Source: Quadrisphaera sp. RL12-1S (GTDB taxonomy: Bacteria; Actinomycetota; Actinomycetes; Actinomycetales; Quadrisphaeraceae). Taken from it: a DNA stretch of 64,000 nt. The notes beneath the pieces were generated by a model. That model did no database searches. It was not told the origin of the DNA and saw only the letters and a program-made list of their open reading frames with translations. How positions within the stretch are numbered: position 1 is the first letter of the stretch; every line of letters begins with the position of its first letter. A program made the translations under genes and the position numbers. The stretch spans positions 62,001 to 126,000 of the forward strand of contig NZ_JACNME010000001.1 of NCBI RefSeq assembly GCF_014270065.1. The letters run 5' to 3'. Below are positions 1 through 8,352 of the stretch, piece after piece.

Positions 1-2
1 TC

Positions 3-650
3 GCGCCCAACGTGGTCATCGGGTTCGGGCGCGTGGAGGGGCACTCCGTCGGCGTCGTCGCCAACCAGCCCGCCCGGCTGGCGGGCACGCTCGACATCGA
101 CGCCTCCGAGAAGGCCGCGCGGTTCGTGAGGCTGTGCGACGCGTTCGGCATCCCGGTCATCACGCTGGTGGACACCCCCGGGTTCCTGCCGGGCACCGAG
201 CAGGAGTGGAACGGCATCATCCGCCGCGGCGCCAAGCTGCTGTACGCCTACGCCGAGGCCACCGTCCCCAAGATCACCGTGATCACGCGCAAGGCGTTCG
301 GCGGGGCGTACATCGTCATGGGGTCCAAGCACCTCGGCGCCGACGTCAACCTGGCCTGGCCGACGGCGCAGATCGCGGTGATGGGCGCGCAGGGCGCGGT
401 GGAGATCGTGCACCGCCGCACGCTGTCGGCCGCCGCCGAGCAGGGCCACGACGTCGCCTCCGTGCGCGCCGGGCTGGTGCAGGAGTACGAGGAGCGCCTC
501 GCCACGCCGTACGTGGCCGCCGAGCGCGGCTACGTCGACGACGTCATCGAGCCCTCCCAGACCCGCGCGCACGTGGTGCGGGCGCTGCGCGCGCTGCGCA
601 CCAAGCGCGAGCAGCTGCCCGCCAAGAAGCACGGGAACATCCCGCTGTGA
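3..650 (+). CDS. Acyl-CoA carboxylase beta (carboxyltransferase) subunit, C-terminal part
   Basis: The frame is open at the window edge, so the N-terminal half is missing and 215 sense codons remain. What is left is the C-terminal crotonase-fold lobe of a PccB/AccD-type carboxyltransferase, with the blocks [40 protein letters not shown] and [14 protein letters not shown] and a KKHGNIPL tail. The family transfers CO2 from carboxybiotin on the alpha chain to an acyl-CoA. The epsilon subunit follows with a 4-bp GTGA overlap, so the two are translationally coupled, and a biotin-bearing alpha chain lies at 18237. The acyl-CoA preference (propionyl, acetyl or longer) cannot be read from this fragment. 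Confidence 0.93.
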   Translation, partial: APNVVIGFGRVEGHSVGVVANQPARLAGTLDIDASEKAARFVRLCDAFGIPVITLVDTPGFLPGTEQEWNGIIRRGAKLLYAYAEATVPKITVITRKAFGGAYIVMGSKHLGADVNLAWPTAQIAVMGAQGAVEIVHRRTLSAAAEQGHDVASVRAGLVQEYEERLATPYVAAERGYVDDVIEPSQTRAHVVRALRALRTKREQLPAKKHGNIPL

Positions 651-886
651 GCGTGTCCGGCACCTCGGGCCCCTCCGAGGACGACGTCGTCAAGGTCGTC
701 GCCGGAGGGCCGACCGAGGAGGAGGTCGTGGCGCTGGTCGCGGCGCTCGCCGCCGCGGCGTCGGTGCGCGGCGGAGCGGTGGAGCCCGACCCGGGCCCGG
801 ACCTGTGGGCTGACAAGCCCACCCTCCTGCGCGTGCCCCCCGCCCCGGGCCCCGGCGCGTGGCGCGCCGCCGCCTGGCGCCGCTGA
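647..886 (+). CDS. Acyl-CoA carboxylase epsilon subunit
   Basis: A 79-residue protein whose GTG start overlaps the stop of the beta subunit (GTGA). It has an acidic N-terminus, a central helix-like stretch ([18 protein letters not shown], about residues 17-34) and a C-terminal tail with [10 protein letters not shown] and [10 protein letters not shown]. This matches the small actinobacterial epsilon subunits that stabilise the alpha-beta carboxylase complex. The sequence is weakly conserved in the family, so the call rests on the [13 protein letters not shown] motif, the W-rich tail and the position directly behind the beta subunit. Confidence 0.85.
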   Translation: MSVSGTSGPSEDDVVKVVAGGPTEEEVVALVAALAAAASVRGGAVEPDPGPDLWADKPTLLRVPPAPGPGAWRAAAWRR

Positions 887-982
887 CGCCGCCCGACGCC
901 GCCCGGGCCCTGGCACCTGGCCGCGGCTGACGCGGCTGGGCCTGGCACCTGGCTCGCGGCTGGTCGCCACACCCGCCTGCAG

Positions 983-1250
983 GTGACCGAGGTCAGTCGC
1001 GGACGCACCCCCGCACGAACGACGCACCCCCGCACCTGACCCCGGTCAGCTGCGGACGCACCGCCCCAGCAAGCACACACCGCACCTGACCGAGGTCACC
1101 CCCAGAAGTGACCGAGGTCAGTCGCGGACGCATTCCCGCACGAGCGACGCACCCCCGCACCTGACCCCGGTCACCTGCGGACGCACCGCCCCAGCAAGCA
1201 CACACCGCACCTGACCGAGGTCACCCCCAGAAGTGACCGAGGTCAGTCGC
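983..1250. repeat. 125-bp tandem repeat array (2.1 copies) with TGACCNNGGTCA palindromes
   Basis: Copies begin at 983, 1108 and 1233 with GTGACCGAGGTCAGTCGC, giving a period of exactly 125 bp; the first two are complete and nearly identical, the third stops after about 18 bp. Each unit carries the quasi-palindrome TGACCGAGGTCA or TGACCCCGGTCA several times. The rest of the 887-1480 gap holds a short direct repeat, CTGGCACCTGGC at 910 and 942, and nothing else that I recognise. A second locus of the same palindrome family lies at 38609-38706. Confidence 0.9.
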
Positions 1251-1480
1251 AGGCGTCGACGACCGGTCAGCGACACGCGTCGGGCGCGAGCCGGCGCTGC
1301 ACGGCCGCACTCGTCGTCGTCCCGGTCTGTCCTCGGCTGGTCCTCGGCTGGTCTGAGCCGGCGCTGGGACACCCTGCGCCCGAGCGGGGACGGGGACGGC
1401 GGAGGACGACGACGCGGGCCGGGTCCGGCGGTGCGGGCGCCCCGTGGACGGCGCCCGGGCGGCCACGGGAGGATCGGCGG

Positions 1481-3580
1481 GTGCCCCGCACCGCCCCCGC
1501 GCGCAGCCTGACGGCCGCCGTCCTCGCCCTCGTCTGGTCGCTCGTCGGCTTGCTGTGGCTGGCCGCACCGGCGCTCGCCGAGCCGCCGCAGCGCCTCGAC
1601 AGCGCGATCACCGACACCGCCGGTGTGCTGGACGAGACCGCCACCCAGCAGCAGCTGGAGACCCTGCGCGACGCGGCGGGCATCGACCTCTCCGTGGTCT
1701 TCGTCGACTCCTTCGACGGCGAGCAGGGGCCGCAGTGGGCTCGCCAGACCGCGCAGGAGAGCGGCCTCAGCGGCAGCGACGTCCTGCTGGCGGTGGCGGT
1801 GCGGGACCGGTCCTTCGGGTACGAGGGGTTCAGCGGCGGCCGGCTCACCGAGTCGCAGGTGTCCTCCGTGATGGAGGGCGACGTCAAGCAGGCGCTGGGC
1901 CGCAGCGACTGGAACGGCGCCGTCACCGCCGCGGTCAACGGCCTGGGCCGCGCCGCCGACGGCAGCGGCTCCGGGACCTCGGCCAGCGGCGGCTCGAGCG
2001 GCTCGGGGTTCCCGGTGGGGCTCGTCGTCGTCGGGGTCGTGGTGGTGCTGGGCGTGGCCCTGCTGGTGCTGGGCCTGCTCTCCAGCGCGTCTCGCAGGCG
2101 ACGCCGCGCGGGCCTGGCCGGCCCCCCCGGCGGTCCCGGCGCTCCGGGCGCCGGCGGGGGCGCGCCCCAGGCGCCGCCGGTGCCGCTGCCGGAGCTGGAG
2201 CGGCGGGCGTCGGCGGCGGTGGTGGCCGCCGACGACGCCCTCGACGGCTCCGACGCGGAGCTGGGCTTCGCCCGCGCGGAGTTCGGCGACGCGGCCACCG
2301 CCCCCTTCGTCGCCGCCGTCGAGCGCGCCCGCTCCGAGCTCGCCCAGGCGTTCGCGATCCAGCGCCGCCTGGCCGACGGCGCCGCCGCCGACCCCGTCGG
2401 CCGGCCGCTGGACGACGACGACCGCCGCGCCCTGCTCACCCAGCAGCTGCAGCACGCGCAGGCCGCCGACGCCGCCCTCGACGAGCAGAAGGACGCCTTC
2501 GAGGCGCTGCGCGACCTCCAGCGCCGCCTGCCCGACGTGCTGCCCGCCCTCGAGGCCGACCGCTCCCGCCTGGCCGACCGGCTGCCTGAGACCCGCCGGC
2601 GGCTGACGGACCTGCAGGCGCGCTACGCGCCGGCCGCGGTGAGCAGCGTCGACGGCGACGACGAGCACGCCTCCCGCCTGCTCGACCTGGCCGCCCAGGG
2701 CCTGGCCACCGCCCGCGAGCGCCAGGCCGCGGGGGCGGCCGGGGAGGCCGCCGTGGCCGTGCAGGCGGTGCGCGACGCGCTGCGGCGGGCCGGTGAGCTG
2801 CTCGACGCCGTGGACGCCCTCGGCCGCGACCTGCAGAGCTCGGTGGACTCGCTGCCGAGGGCGCTGGCGGAGCTGGACGCGGACCTCGCCGAGGCGCGCG
2901 CGGTGCTGGCGGCCGGCGGCGGCGCGTCCAGCAGCGACCTGGCCGGTGCCGTGGGGCGCGCCGAGCAGGCGGGGTCCTCCGCGCGGACGGACGGACAGCG
3001 GGACCCGCAGACGGCGCTGCGGCGCGTGCACGAGGCCGACTCCGGGCTGGACGCGGCACTGGCCGGTGCCCGCGAGGAGGGTCAGCGCGCCTCCCGGGCC
3101 CGGGCCCAGCTGGAGCAGGCGCTGCCGGCGGCCCGGGCCGAGGTGGCTGCCGCTCGGGCGGTGGTGCGCACGCGCCGCGGGGCGGTCGGCGGGCAGGCTC
3201 GGGCGCTGCTGGCGGGCGCCGAGGAGCAACTGGCCAGCGCCGAGCAGCTGGCCGGACCGGACCCGGTGCGGGCGCTGGCGGCGGCCCAGCAGGCCGACGC
3301 CCTGGCCGAGCGGGCCCAGCGCGAGGCCGACGACGACCTGGGCTCCTGGTCGGGCTGGGGCGGTGGGGGCGGGTCCCGCTACGGCAGCCGGTACGGCAGC
3401 AGCGGCTCCTTCGAGGGCGCGGTGATCGGCGGCGTCCTCGGCGGGATCCTGTCCGGAGGGGGCGGCGGGCGCTCCGGCGGCTTCGGCGGCAGCAGCAGCT
3501 GGGGCGGAGGTGGCGGAGGCTTCGGCGGTGGCGGAGGCTTCGGTGGTGGTGGGTCCTTCGGCGGCGGCGGGAGCTTCTGA
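1481..3580 (+). CDS. TPM-domain membrane protein with long helical region and glycine-rich tail
   Basis: A 699-residue protein. Residues 1-33 form a signal peptide ending APALA, followed by a TPM (YgcG-type) domain at about 40-150 (RLDSAITDTAGVLDE, IDLSVVFVDSF, LLAVAVRDRSFGYEG). A Gly/Ser linker leads to one membrane helix at about 178-202, then a long Ala/Glu/Arg-rich helical, coiled-coil-like region to about 600 and a Gly/Ser-rich tail (about 618-699). The expected topology is extracytoplasmic TPM domain and cytoplasmic helical region. TPM domains occur in photosystem repair factors and in bacterial proteins of unclear function, so no reaction is assigned. A GGGAGG site precedes the GTG start. 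The SMP-30 gene starts 1 bp after the stop, so the two are probably co-transcribed. Confidence 0.82.
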   Translation: MPRTAPARSLTAAVLALVWSLVGLLWLAAPALAEPPQRLDSAITDTAGVLDETATQQQLETLRDAAGIDLSVVFVDSFDGEQGPQWARQTAQESGLSGSDVLLAVAVRDRSFGYEGFSGGRLTESQVSSVMEGDVKQALGRSDWNGAVTAAVNGLGRAADGSGSGTSASGGSSGSGFPVGLVVVGVVVVLGVALLVLGLLSSASRRRRRAGLAGPPGGPGAPGAGGGAPQAPPVPLPELERRASAAVVAADDALDGSDAELGFARAEFGDAATAPFVAAVERARSELAQAFAIQRRLADGAAADPVGRPLDDDDRRALLTQQLQHAQAADAALDEQKDAFEALRDLQRRLPDVLPALEADRSRLADRLPETRRRLTDLQARYAPAAVSSVDGDDEHASRLLDLAAQGLATARERQAAGAAGEAAVAVQAVRDALRRAGELLDAVDALGRDLQSSVDSLPRALAELDADLAEARAVLAAGGGASSSDLAGAVGRAEQAGSSARTDGQRDPQTALRRVHEADSGLDAALAGAREEGQRASRARAQLEQALPAARAEVAAARAVVRTRRGAVGGQARALLAGAEEQLASAEQLAGPDPVRALAAAQQADALAERAQREADDDLGSWSGWGGGGGSRYGSRYGSSGSFEGAVIGGVLGGILSGGGGGRSGGFGGSSSWGGGGGGFGGGGGFGGGGSFGGGGSF

Positions 3581-3581
3581 C

Positions 3582-4565
3582 ATGGGTGACGACGACGACG
3601 CAGCCGCGGGCGCGGGCGCCCAGACCGGCGTCGACGAGGCGCTGGCGCCCCTGCTCGCCCCCGGCGCGCGGCTGGAGCACCTGGTGGGCGGGTCCACCTG
3701 GACCGAGGGCCCGGTGTGGCTGCCCGACGAGGGGAACGGCGGCGTGGTGAGGTTCAGCGACATCCCCGGGGACCGCATCCTCTTCTTCGAGCCCGCCACG
3801 GGTGCCAGCGGCGTGCACCGCAGCGGGGTGGAGCACACCAACGGCCGCGCCCGGTGGCCGGGCGGAGGCGTGGTGCAGTGCTCGCACGGGCTGCGCCGCG
3901 TCGAGCTCGAGCAGACCGGCCCGGACGGCGAGCCGGTGGTCACCGAGCTGGTCTCCTCCTACCGCGGGGCGCGGCTCAACTCCCCCAACGACGTCGTCGT
4001 CGACGCGGCTGGCTCGGTGTGGTTCACCGACCCCACCTACGGGCTGTTCCAGCCCGGGGAAGGGCACCCGGGCGAGCGCGAGTACGGCGGCTGCCACGTC
4101 TTCCGGCTCGACCCCGACGGACAGCTGGAGGCCGTGGCCACGGACTTCGAGCAGCCCAACGGCCTGGCCTTCTCCCCGGACGAGGCTCGCCTGTACGTGG
4201 CCGACACCGGCGTGATCAGCGACCGCGCCGGCGACAGCGCCCACCACGTGCGCGCGTTCGACGTCGTCGTCGGTGACGACGGCCGCCGGCACCTCACCGG
4301 CGGAGCCGTGCTGCACGTGTGCGAGCGGGGCGTGGTGGACGGGTTCCGGGTGGACGCCGAGGGCCGCCTGTGGTGCTCCAGCGAGGACGCGGTGCTGGTG
4401 CTCGCGCCGAGCGGCGCGCTGCTCGGGCGCATCGCGGTGCCGGAGAAGGTCTCCAACGCCTGCTTCGGCCCCGACAACGCCTCCGGCGGGCAGGACCTGT
4501 ACGTCACCGCCTCGACGTCGCTGTACCGGATCGCCACGGCCGTGCGCAGCGCCGAGCCCCGCTGA
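3582..4565 (+). CDS. SMP-30/gluconolactonase/LRE family protein
   Basis: A 327-residue beta-propeller protein without a signal peptide. Family marks are the opening WTEGPVWLPDEG (metal-binding Glu), LNSPNDVVVDAAGSVWFTDPTYG, a central EQPNGLAFSPDEARLYVADT and VVDGFRVDAEGRLWCSS, which hold the Asn and Asp ligands of the divalent metal. Members hydrolyse sugar lactones such as gluconolactone, but the substrate is not predictable here. The ATG at 3582 lies 1 bp after the preceding stop; the N-terminus MGDDDDAAAGAGA is low-complexity and may not be conserved. It is followed by a convergent chemotaxis gene. Confidence 0.85.
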   Translation: MGDDDDAAAGAGAQTGVDEALAPLLAPGARLEHLVGGSTWTEGPVWLPDEGNGGVVRFSDIPGDRILFFEPATGASGVHRSGVEHTNGRARWPGGGVVQCSHGLRRVELEQTGPDGEPVVTELVSSYRGARLNSPNDVVVDAAGSVWFTDPTYGLFQPGEGHPGEREYGGCHVFRLDPDGQLEAVATDFEQPNGLAFSPDEARLYVADTGVISDRAGDSAHHVRAFDVVVGDDGRRHLTGGAVLHVCERGVVDGFRVDAEGRLWCSSEDAVLVLAPSGALLGRIAVPEKVSNACFGPDNASGGQDLYVTASTSLYRIATAVRSAEPR

Positions 4566-4610
4566 GCGCACGGCTCAGCGGGTCTCGGCGGGGCTCGGCG
4601 GAGCAGCGCG

Positions 4611-5579
4611 TCAGCGGCGCATGCCGCTGAGGAGCTCGACCACCTGCTGCTCCAGCTGGCGGGCGGTGTCGGCCAGGCCGCGGACCCTGCCCTGGGCGGC
4701 GGTGTCGCCGCCGTCCACCGAGGTGGCCATGTCGGCGATGACCTCGCTCATCTGGGCGATGGTGTCGACCACCCGCGTGATGACGGCGACGGCGGAGCCG
4801 CTGGCCTGCTGGACGGCGTCGACCTGGGCCGTGACCTGCTCGGTGGCCCGGCCGGTCTGGTCGGCGAGGTCCTTGACTTCCGAGGCGACCACGGAGAAGC
4901 CCTTGCCGGCCTCCCCCGCGCGGGCGGCCTCGATGGTCGCGTTGAGCGCGAGCAGCCGGGTCTGGGAGGCGATGGAGCCGATGACGGCCACCACCTCGCG
5001 GATCCGGTCCGAGGAGGCCGAGAGGTCCTCCATGGTGCGGCGGGCGGCGTCCGCCTCGTCCGCGGCGTGCTGCGCGGAGGTGGTGGCCTGCGCGGCGGCC
5101 GCGCTGAGCACCTGCGTGGCCGCACCGACCTCGCGGGTGGTGGACACCGCTGACGCCTCGAAGTCGTCGGCGAGGGCGAGCCGCGCCACCCCGGCGCTGG
5201 CGACGTCCTCCGCGGCCCGGCGGACGGCGTCACCGCCGGAGTTGATGGTGATGGCGGCGGAGCGGAACGAGCCCGGCATGCCGCGCAGCAGGAAGCGGCG
5301 GTGGAAGCGGCCCTCCGCCGCGGCGGTCAGGGACGCGCTGGACTCGCGGACGAAGGCGTCGGCCACGTCGAGCGCGCCGTTGACCTCGTTGCGCAGGGCG
5401 TGGAGCTCGTCGGCGTGGGCGGCGTCCTCCAGGCCGGGGACGGACCGCACCCGCGCCTCGAGGTCGCCGGAGGCGACCGACTGGCAGGTGCGGCGCACCT
5501 CGGCGAGCAGCGCGCGGTGGACCTCCAGCTCGGCGGCCGTTCCCCCGCCCGCCTGGCCGCGGCGGAACAGCGGGCTCAC
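4611..5579 (-). CDS. Soluble methyl-accepting chemotaxis protein (signalling domain only)
   Basis: A 322-residue protein with no transmembrane segment. The C-terminal two-thirds is an MCP signalling hairpin; its tip is clear at about residues 200-245 ([25 protein letters not shown]), followed by [22 protein letters not shown]. The N-terminal 100 residues are helical and lack a ligand-binding domain. The GTG start overlaps the stop of the upstream PAS gene by 4 bp (GTGA), so the two proteins should be made in equal amounts and probably work as one receptor: PAS sensing, MCP signalling to CheA/CheW. No che gene is in the window. Confidence 0.88.
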   Translation of the reverse strand: MSPLFRRGQAGGGTAAELEVHRALLAEVRRTCQSVASGDLEARVRSVPGLEDAAHADELHALRNEVNGALDVADAFVRESSASLTAAAEGRFHRRFLLRGMPGSFRSAAITINSGGDAVRRAAEDVASAGVARLALADDFEASAVSTTREVGAATQVLSAAAAQATTSAQHAADEADAARRTMEDLSASSDRIREVVAVIGSIASQTRLLALNATIEAARAGEAGKGFSVVASEVKDLADQTGRATEQVTAQVDAVQQASGSAVAVITRVVDTIAQMSEVIADMATSVDGGDTAAQGRVRGLADTARQLEQQVVELLSGMRR

Positions 5580-6112
5580 CGCGCACCCGCCAGCTGCGGC
5601 TCGAGGGACCACACGAACTCGTCGTAGGAGCCGTGCGAGGCGGTGGCGAGCTGGGACAGCAGCGCCGCGCCGGCCGCCGTGGCCGCGCGGGCACCGGAGT
5701 GCTTGGCCTCCTCGGCCAGCACCCGCTGGTAGACGGGCTTGATGGCGGCCAGCGCCGCCGGGTGGGGGCTGCGGCGGTTGGAGTGGTACCCCACCACCGC
5801 GCCGGAGGCGTCGAAGGACGGCGTCACGTGGGCGAGCACCCAGTAGTGGGCGCCGTCGGCAGCGAGGTTCACCACGTAGGCGAACAGCTCCTGCTTGGCC
5901 TGCACCGTGTCCCAGAGCAGCTTGAAGACCGCGCGGGGCATGTCGGGGTGCCGGATCAGGTTGTGCGGCTTGCCGATCACCTGGTCCTCGGTGAAGGCGC
6001 CGATGCGGAGGAAGGACTCGTTGGCGTAGGTGATCCGGCCCTGGAGATCGGTCTTGCTCACGATGAGCTCGTCCGCCCCCAGCATCCGCTCCACCCCTGA
6101 AGGACTGGGCAT
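5576..6112 (-). CDS. Aer-like PAS-domain sensor protein
   Basis: A 178-residue protein. Residues about 10-115 are a PAS fold of the aerotaxis-receptor type: [24 protein letters not shown], then the near-diagnostic [20 protein letters not shown] and [13 protein letters not shown]. In Aer this PAS binds FAD and senses redox state. The C-terminal 60 residues are helical. It overlaps the soluble MCP gene by 4 bp. The chosen ATG ([11 protein letters not shown]) is supported by the onset of homology; an in-frame start at 6229 would add 39 residues that do not look like PAS sequence. Confidence 0.85.
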   Translation of the reverse strand: MPSPSGVERMLGADELIVSKTDLQGRITYANESFLRIGAFTEDQVIGKPHNLIRHPDMPRAVFKLLWDTVQAKQELFAYVVNLAADGAHYWVLAHVTPSFDASGAVVGYHSNRRSPHPAALAAIKPVYQRVLAEEAKHSGARAATAAGAALLSQLATASHGSYDEFVWSLEPQLAGAR

Positions 6113-6296
6113 GGTGGTTCTTCGGTGGACCACAAGATCGACTGAAGCCGCTGCGGCGACCGGCATCAGGACGGCGCGCAAGTGGGGACCTTGGTCCCGG
6201 TGCGGACACGCCTGGCGGCGCGTCCGCACCGTCGGCCATGCTGGGCGCGGTCACCGGTCGCAGCCGCGGCCGGCGCGGCGCGACGTGGGAGATGGC

Positions 6297-7019
6297 ATGG
6301 CGCAGCAGTCGCTGCTGGGACGGGTCGGGCAGCTGGTCCGGGCGAACATCAACGCCCTGCTGGACCAGGCCGAGGACCCGCAGAAGATGCTCGACCAGAT
6401 GGTCCGCGACTACACGCAGGCCATCCGCGAGGCCGAGCAGTCGGTGGCGCAGACCATCGGCGACCTGCGCCTCATGGAGGACGACCACGCCGAGGCGGTC
6501 GCCACCGCGAAGGAGTGGGGCGGCAAGGCGGCCGCCGCCTCCCGCAAGGCCGACCAGCTGCGCGGGGAGGGCAACGGCACCGAGGCCGACAGGTTCGACC
6601 AGCTGGCCCGCGTCGCCCTGCAGCGCCAGATCGACGCCGAGGGCCACGCGAAGGGCTTCGAGCCGCAGATCGCCTCCCGCACCGAGGTGGTCGAGAAGCT
6701 CAAGACCGGCCTGGAGGGCATGCGCCGCAAGCTGGAGGAGCTGAAGTCCAAGCGCGACGAGCTGGTGGCCCGCTCCCGGATGGCCGCCGCCCAGTCCCAG
6801 GTGCACGACGCCGTCAAGGCGGTCGACCTGCTCGACCCCACCAGCGAGGTGTCCCGCTTCGAGGAGAAGGTGCGCCGCGAGGAGGCCCGCGTGCGCGGCC
6901 AGGAGGAGCTGGCCGCCTCCAGCCTCGACGCGCAGTTCGAGGCGCTGGAGGCCGACGGGGACCAGACCGAGGTCGAGCTGCGGCTGGCCGCCCTCAAGGG
7001 CGGCACCTCCACCGACTGA
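6297..7019 (+). CDS. pspA: PspA/IM30 family membrane-stress protein
   Basis: A 240-residue, almost entirely alpha-helical protein. It has the family N-terminus [49 protein letters not shown] and long heptad-rich coiled coils to the end ([31 protein letters not shown]). PspA/Vipp1 proteins assemble on the inner face of the membrane and protect it under stress. The ATG at 6297 places this N-terminus correctly. It is divergent from the PAS gene. No pspB/C-like partner is adjacent; the next gene is an AAA ATPase behind its own dyad element. Confidence 0.9.
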   Translation: MAQQSLLGRVGQLVRANINALLDQAEDPQKMLDQMVRDYTQAIREAEQSVAQTIGDLRLMEDDHAEAVATAKEWGGKAAAASRKADQLRGEGNGTEADRFDQLARVALQRQIDAEGHAKGFEPQIASRTEVVEKLKTGLEGMRRKLEELKSKRDELVARSRMAAAQSQVHDAVKAVDLLDPTSEVSRFEEKVRREEARVRGQEELAASSLDAQFEALEADGDQTEVELRLAALKGGTSTD

Positions 7020-7022
7020 GGG

Positions 7023-7079
7023 CTTGACAGGATTAGCGGAGATTATCTGTTGTTGATAAACTTTGCTAATCCTGTCAAG
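7023..7079 (+). promoter_or_regulatory. 57-bp AT-rich dyad (candidate operator) before the AAA ATPase gene
   Basis: Perfect 15-nt inverted arms, CTTGACAGGATTAGC at 7023-7037 and GCTAATCCTGTCAAG at 7065-7079, surround a second inverted pair, TTATC (7043-7047) and GATAA (7055-7059). Both pairs share the same centre at 7051. The segment is far richer in A+T than its surroundings. It ends 8 bp before the GTG of the ATPase and each outer arm contains TTGACA, a -35-like hexamer, once on each strand. It may be an operator, or a structured leader of the ATPase mRNA; I could not place a convincing -10. Confidence 0.7.
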
Positions 7080-7087
7080 ATCGAGGG

Positions 7088-8278
7088 GTGGACCGCGCGC
7101 GCAACCCCTACACGCCCAACGCCGGCGCACCCCCGCGGCACCTCGCAGGCCGCGCCTCGGAGGTGGAGGACTTCCGGACCCTCCTGAAGCGCCTCCAGCG
7201 CGGGTACACGGAGAAGTCCGTCGTCATCACAGGCCTTCGCGGCGTGGGGAAGACAGTGCTGCTGGGCGAGTTCCAGCGCATCGCCGACGACGAGAACTGG
7301 GTGGCGGTCGAGACCGAGGTCTCCAAGACGACCCGCTTCGGGCCGCAGATGGCGAACCTCGCCCGACGGGCCCTGCTCAAGACCTCACCCCGAGCCCGTT
7401 GGACCGAGCGCGTGACAGCAGCCGCCGCGGTGGTGAAGTCGTTCTCGTTGACCGTCCAGCCCGGCGGTTCCCTGACCGGCGGGCTCGACATCGAAGCCGA
7501 GCCCGGAGCAGCGGACACCGGTGACCTCAACGAAGACCTGGCCGACCTCTTCGAAGCCGTGGGCCGAGCGGCGAAGGCCCAGGGCCGAGGCGTGGTCTTC
7601 CTCTTCGACGAGGTCCAGTTCCTCGGGAAGCAGGAACTCGAAGCGCTCATCGGCGCCGTTCACCGCACCGTCCAGCGCCAGCTCCCCGTGACGTTCGCGG
7701 GGGCGGGACTACCTCAGCTCCCGGGACTGGCCGGTGACGCCAAGTCCTACGCCGAACGCCTCTTCCGCTTTCCCACCATCGGTGAGCTCGCAGGACCAGC
7801 GGCCGTCGACGCGCTGATCCAGCCGGCTCGTGCGGAGGGGGTCGCCTACGAGGACCGGGCGGTCGACCACATCGTCGACTACACCGAGGGGTACCCCTAC
7901 TTCATCCAGGAGTACGGGCGGGCCGTCTGGGACCTGGCACAGGGGCGTTCCATCACGCACACCGATGCGGTCGAGGCACAGACCTTCGTCGAAGCAGAAC
8001 TGGATGAGAGCTTCTTCAAGACGCGCGTGCAGCGCTCCACCCCCGAGGAGCTCCGGTACATGCGCGCCATGGCCGAGCTCGGTGCGCAGGCGCAGAAGGC
8101 CTCCGACGTCGCGGAGGTGCTCAACCGCACCTCAGAGCAGGTGGCGCCCCTGAGGGCGCGGCTCATCAACAAGGGCCTCCTGTACACGCCGCGCTACGGC
8201 TTCGCGCGGTTCACCGTCCCCCAGTTCGACAGGTTCATGCGGCGCCACATGGATCTGGACGCCGCACCGCCTGCCTGA
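7088..8278 (+). CDS. AAA-type ATP-binding protein, function unknown
   Basis: A 396-residue protein. The N-terminal motif [17 protein letters not shown] leads into a P-loop NTPase with Walker A GLRGVGKT (about residues 49-56) and Walker [10 protein letters not shown] (about 175-183), then a C-terminal region with winged-helix character ([37 protein letters not shown]). This is the layout of orphan actinobacterial AAA_16-like ATPases, some related to Orc/Cdc6 or STAND regulators; no function is known. Codon use is less GC-extreme than in its neighbours and the gene sits alone behind an AT-rich dyad, which fits an acquired accessory gene. Confidence 0.75.
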   Translation: MDRARNPYTPNAGAPPRHLAGRASEVEDFRTLLKRLQRGYTEKSVVITGLRGVGKTVLLGEFQRIADDENWVAVETEVSKTTRFGPQMANLARRALLKTSPRARWTERVTAAAAVVKSFSLTVQPGGSLTGGLDIEAEPGAADTGDLNEDLADLFEAVGRAAKAQGRGVVFLFDEVQFLGKQELEALIGAVHRTVQRQLPVTFAGAGLPQLPGLAGDAKSYAERLFRFPTIGELAGPAAVDALIQPARAEGVAYEDRAVDHIVDYTEGYPYFIQEYGRAVWDLAQGRSITHTDAVEAQTFVEAELDESFFKTRVQRSTPEELRYMRAMAELGAQAQKASDVAEVLNRTSEQVAPLRARLINKGLLYTPRYGFARFTVPQFDRFMRRHMDLDAAPPA

Positions 8279-8352
8279 CGCTCATCCATCGTTCAGCCGG
8301 ATGTCACCGGCCGGGAACGCGGGGACCGAGGGCGCCGACCACGGTGGGGGCC

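Noticed and set aside
983-1250. CRISPR array
   Set aside because: Units are 125 bp and repeat throughout; there are no short repeats with unique spacers and no cas genes.
1118-3943. Long minus-strand open frame (941 codons) opposite the TPM and SMP-30 genes
   Set aside because: It runs antisense to two genes with clear domains, is Arg/Pro/Gly-rich without recognisable motifs, and is expected from high GC content at third codon positions.
5576-5579. Frameshift splitting one PAS-MCP gene
   Set aside because: The GTGA overlap is the common coupling signal in this genome and both proteins have natural ends; kept as two genes, though fission in the past is possible.
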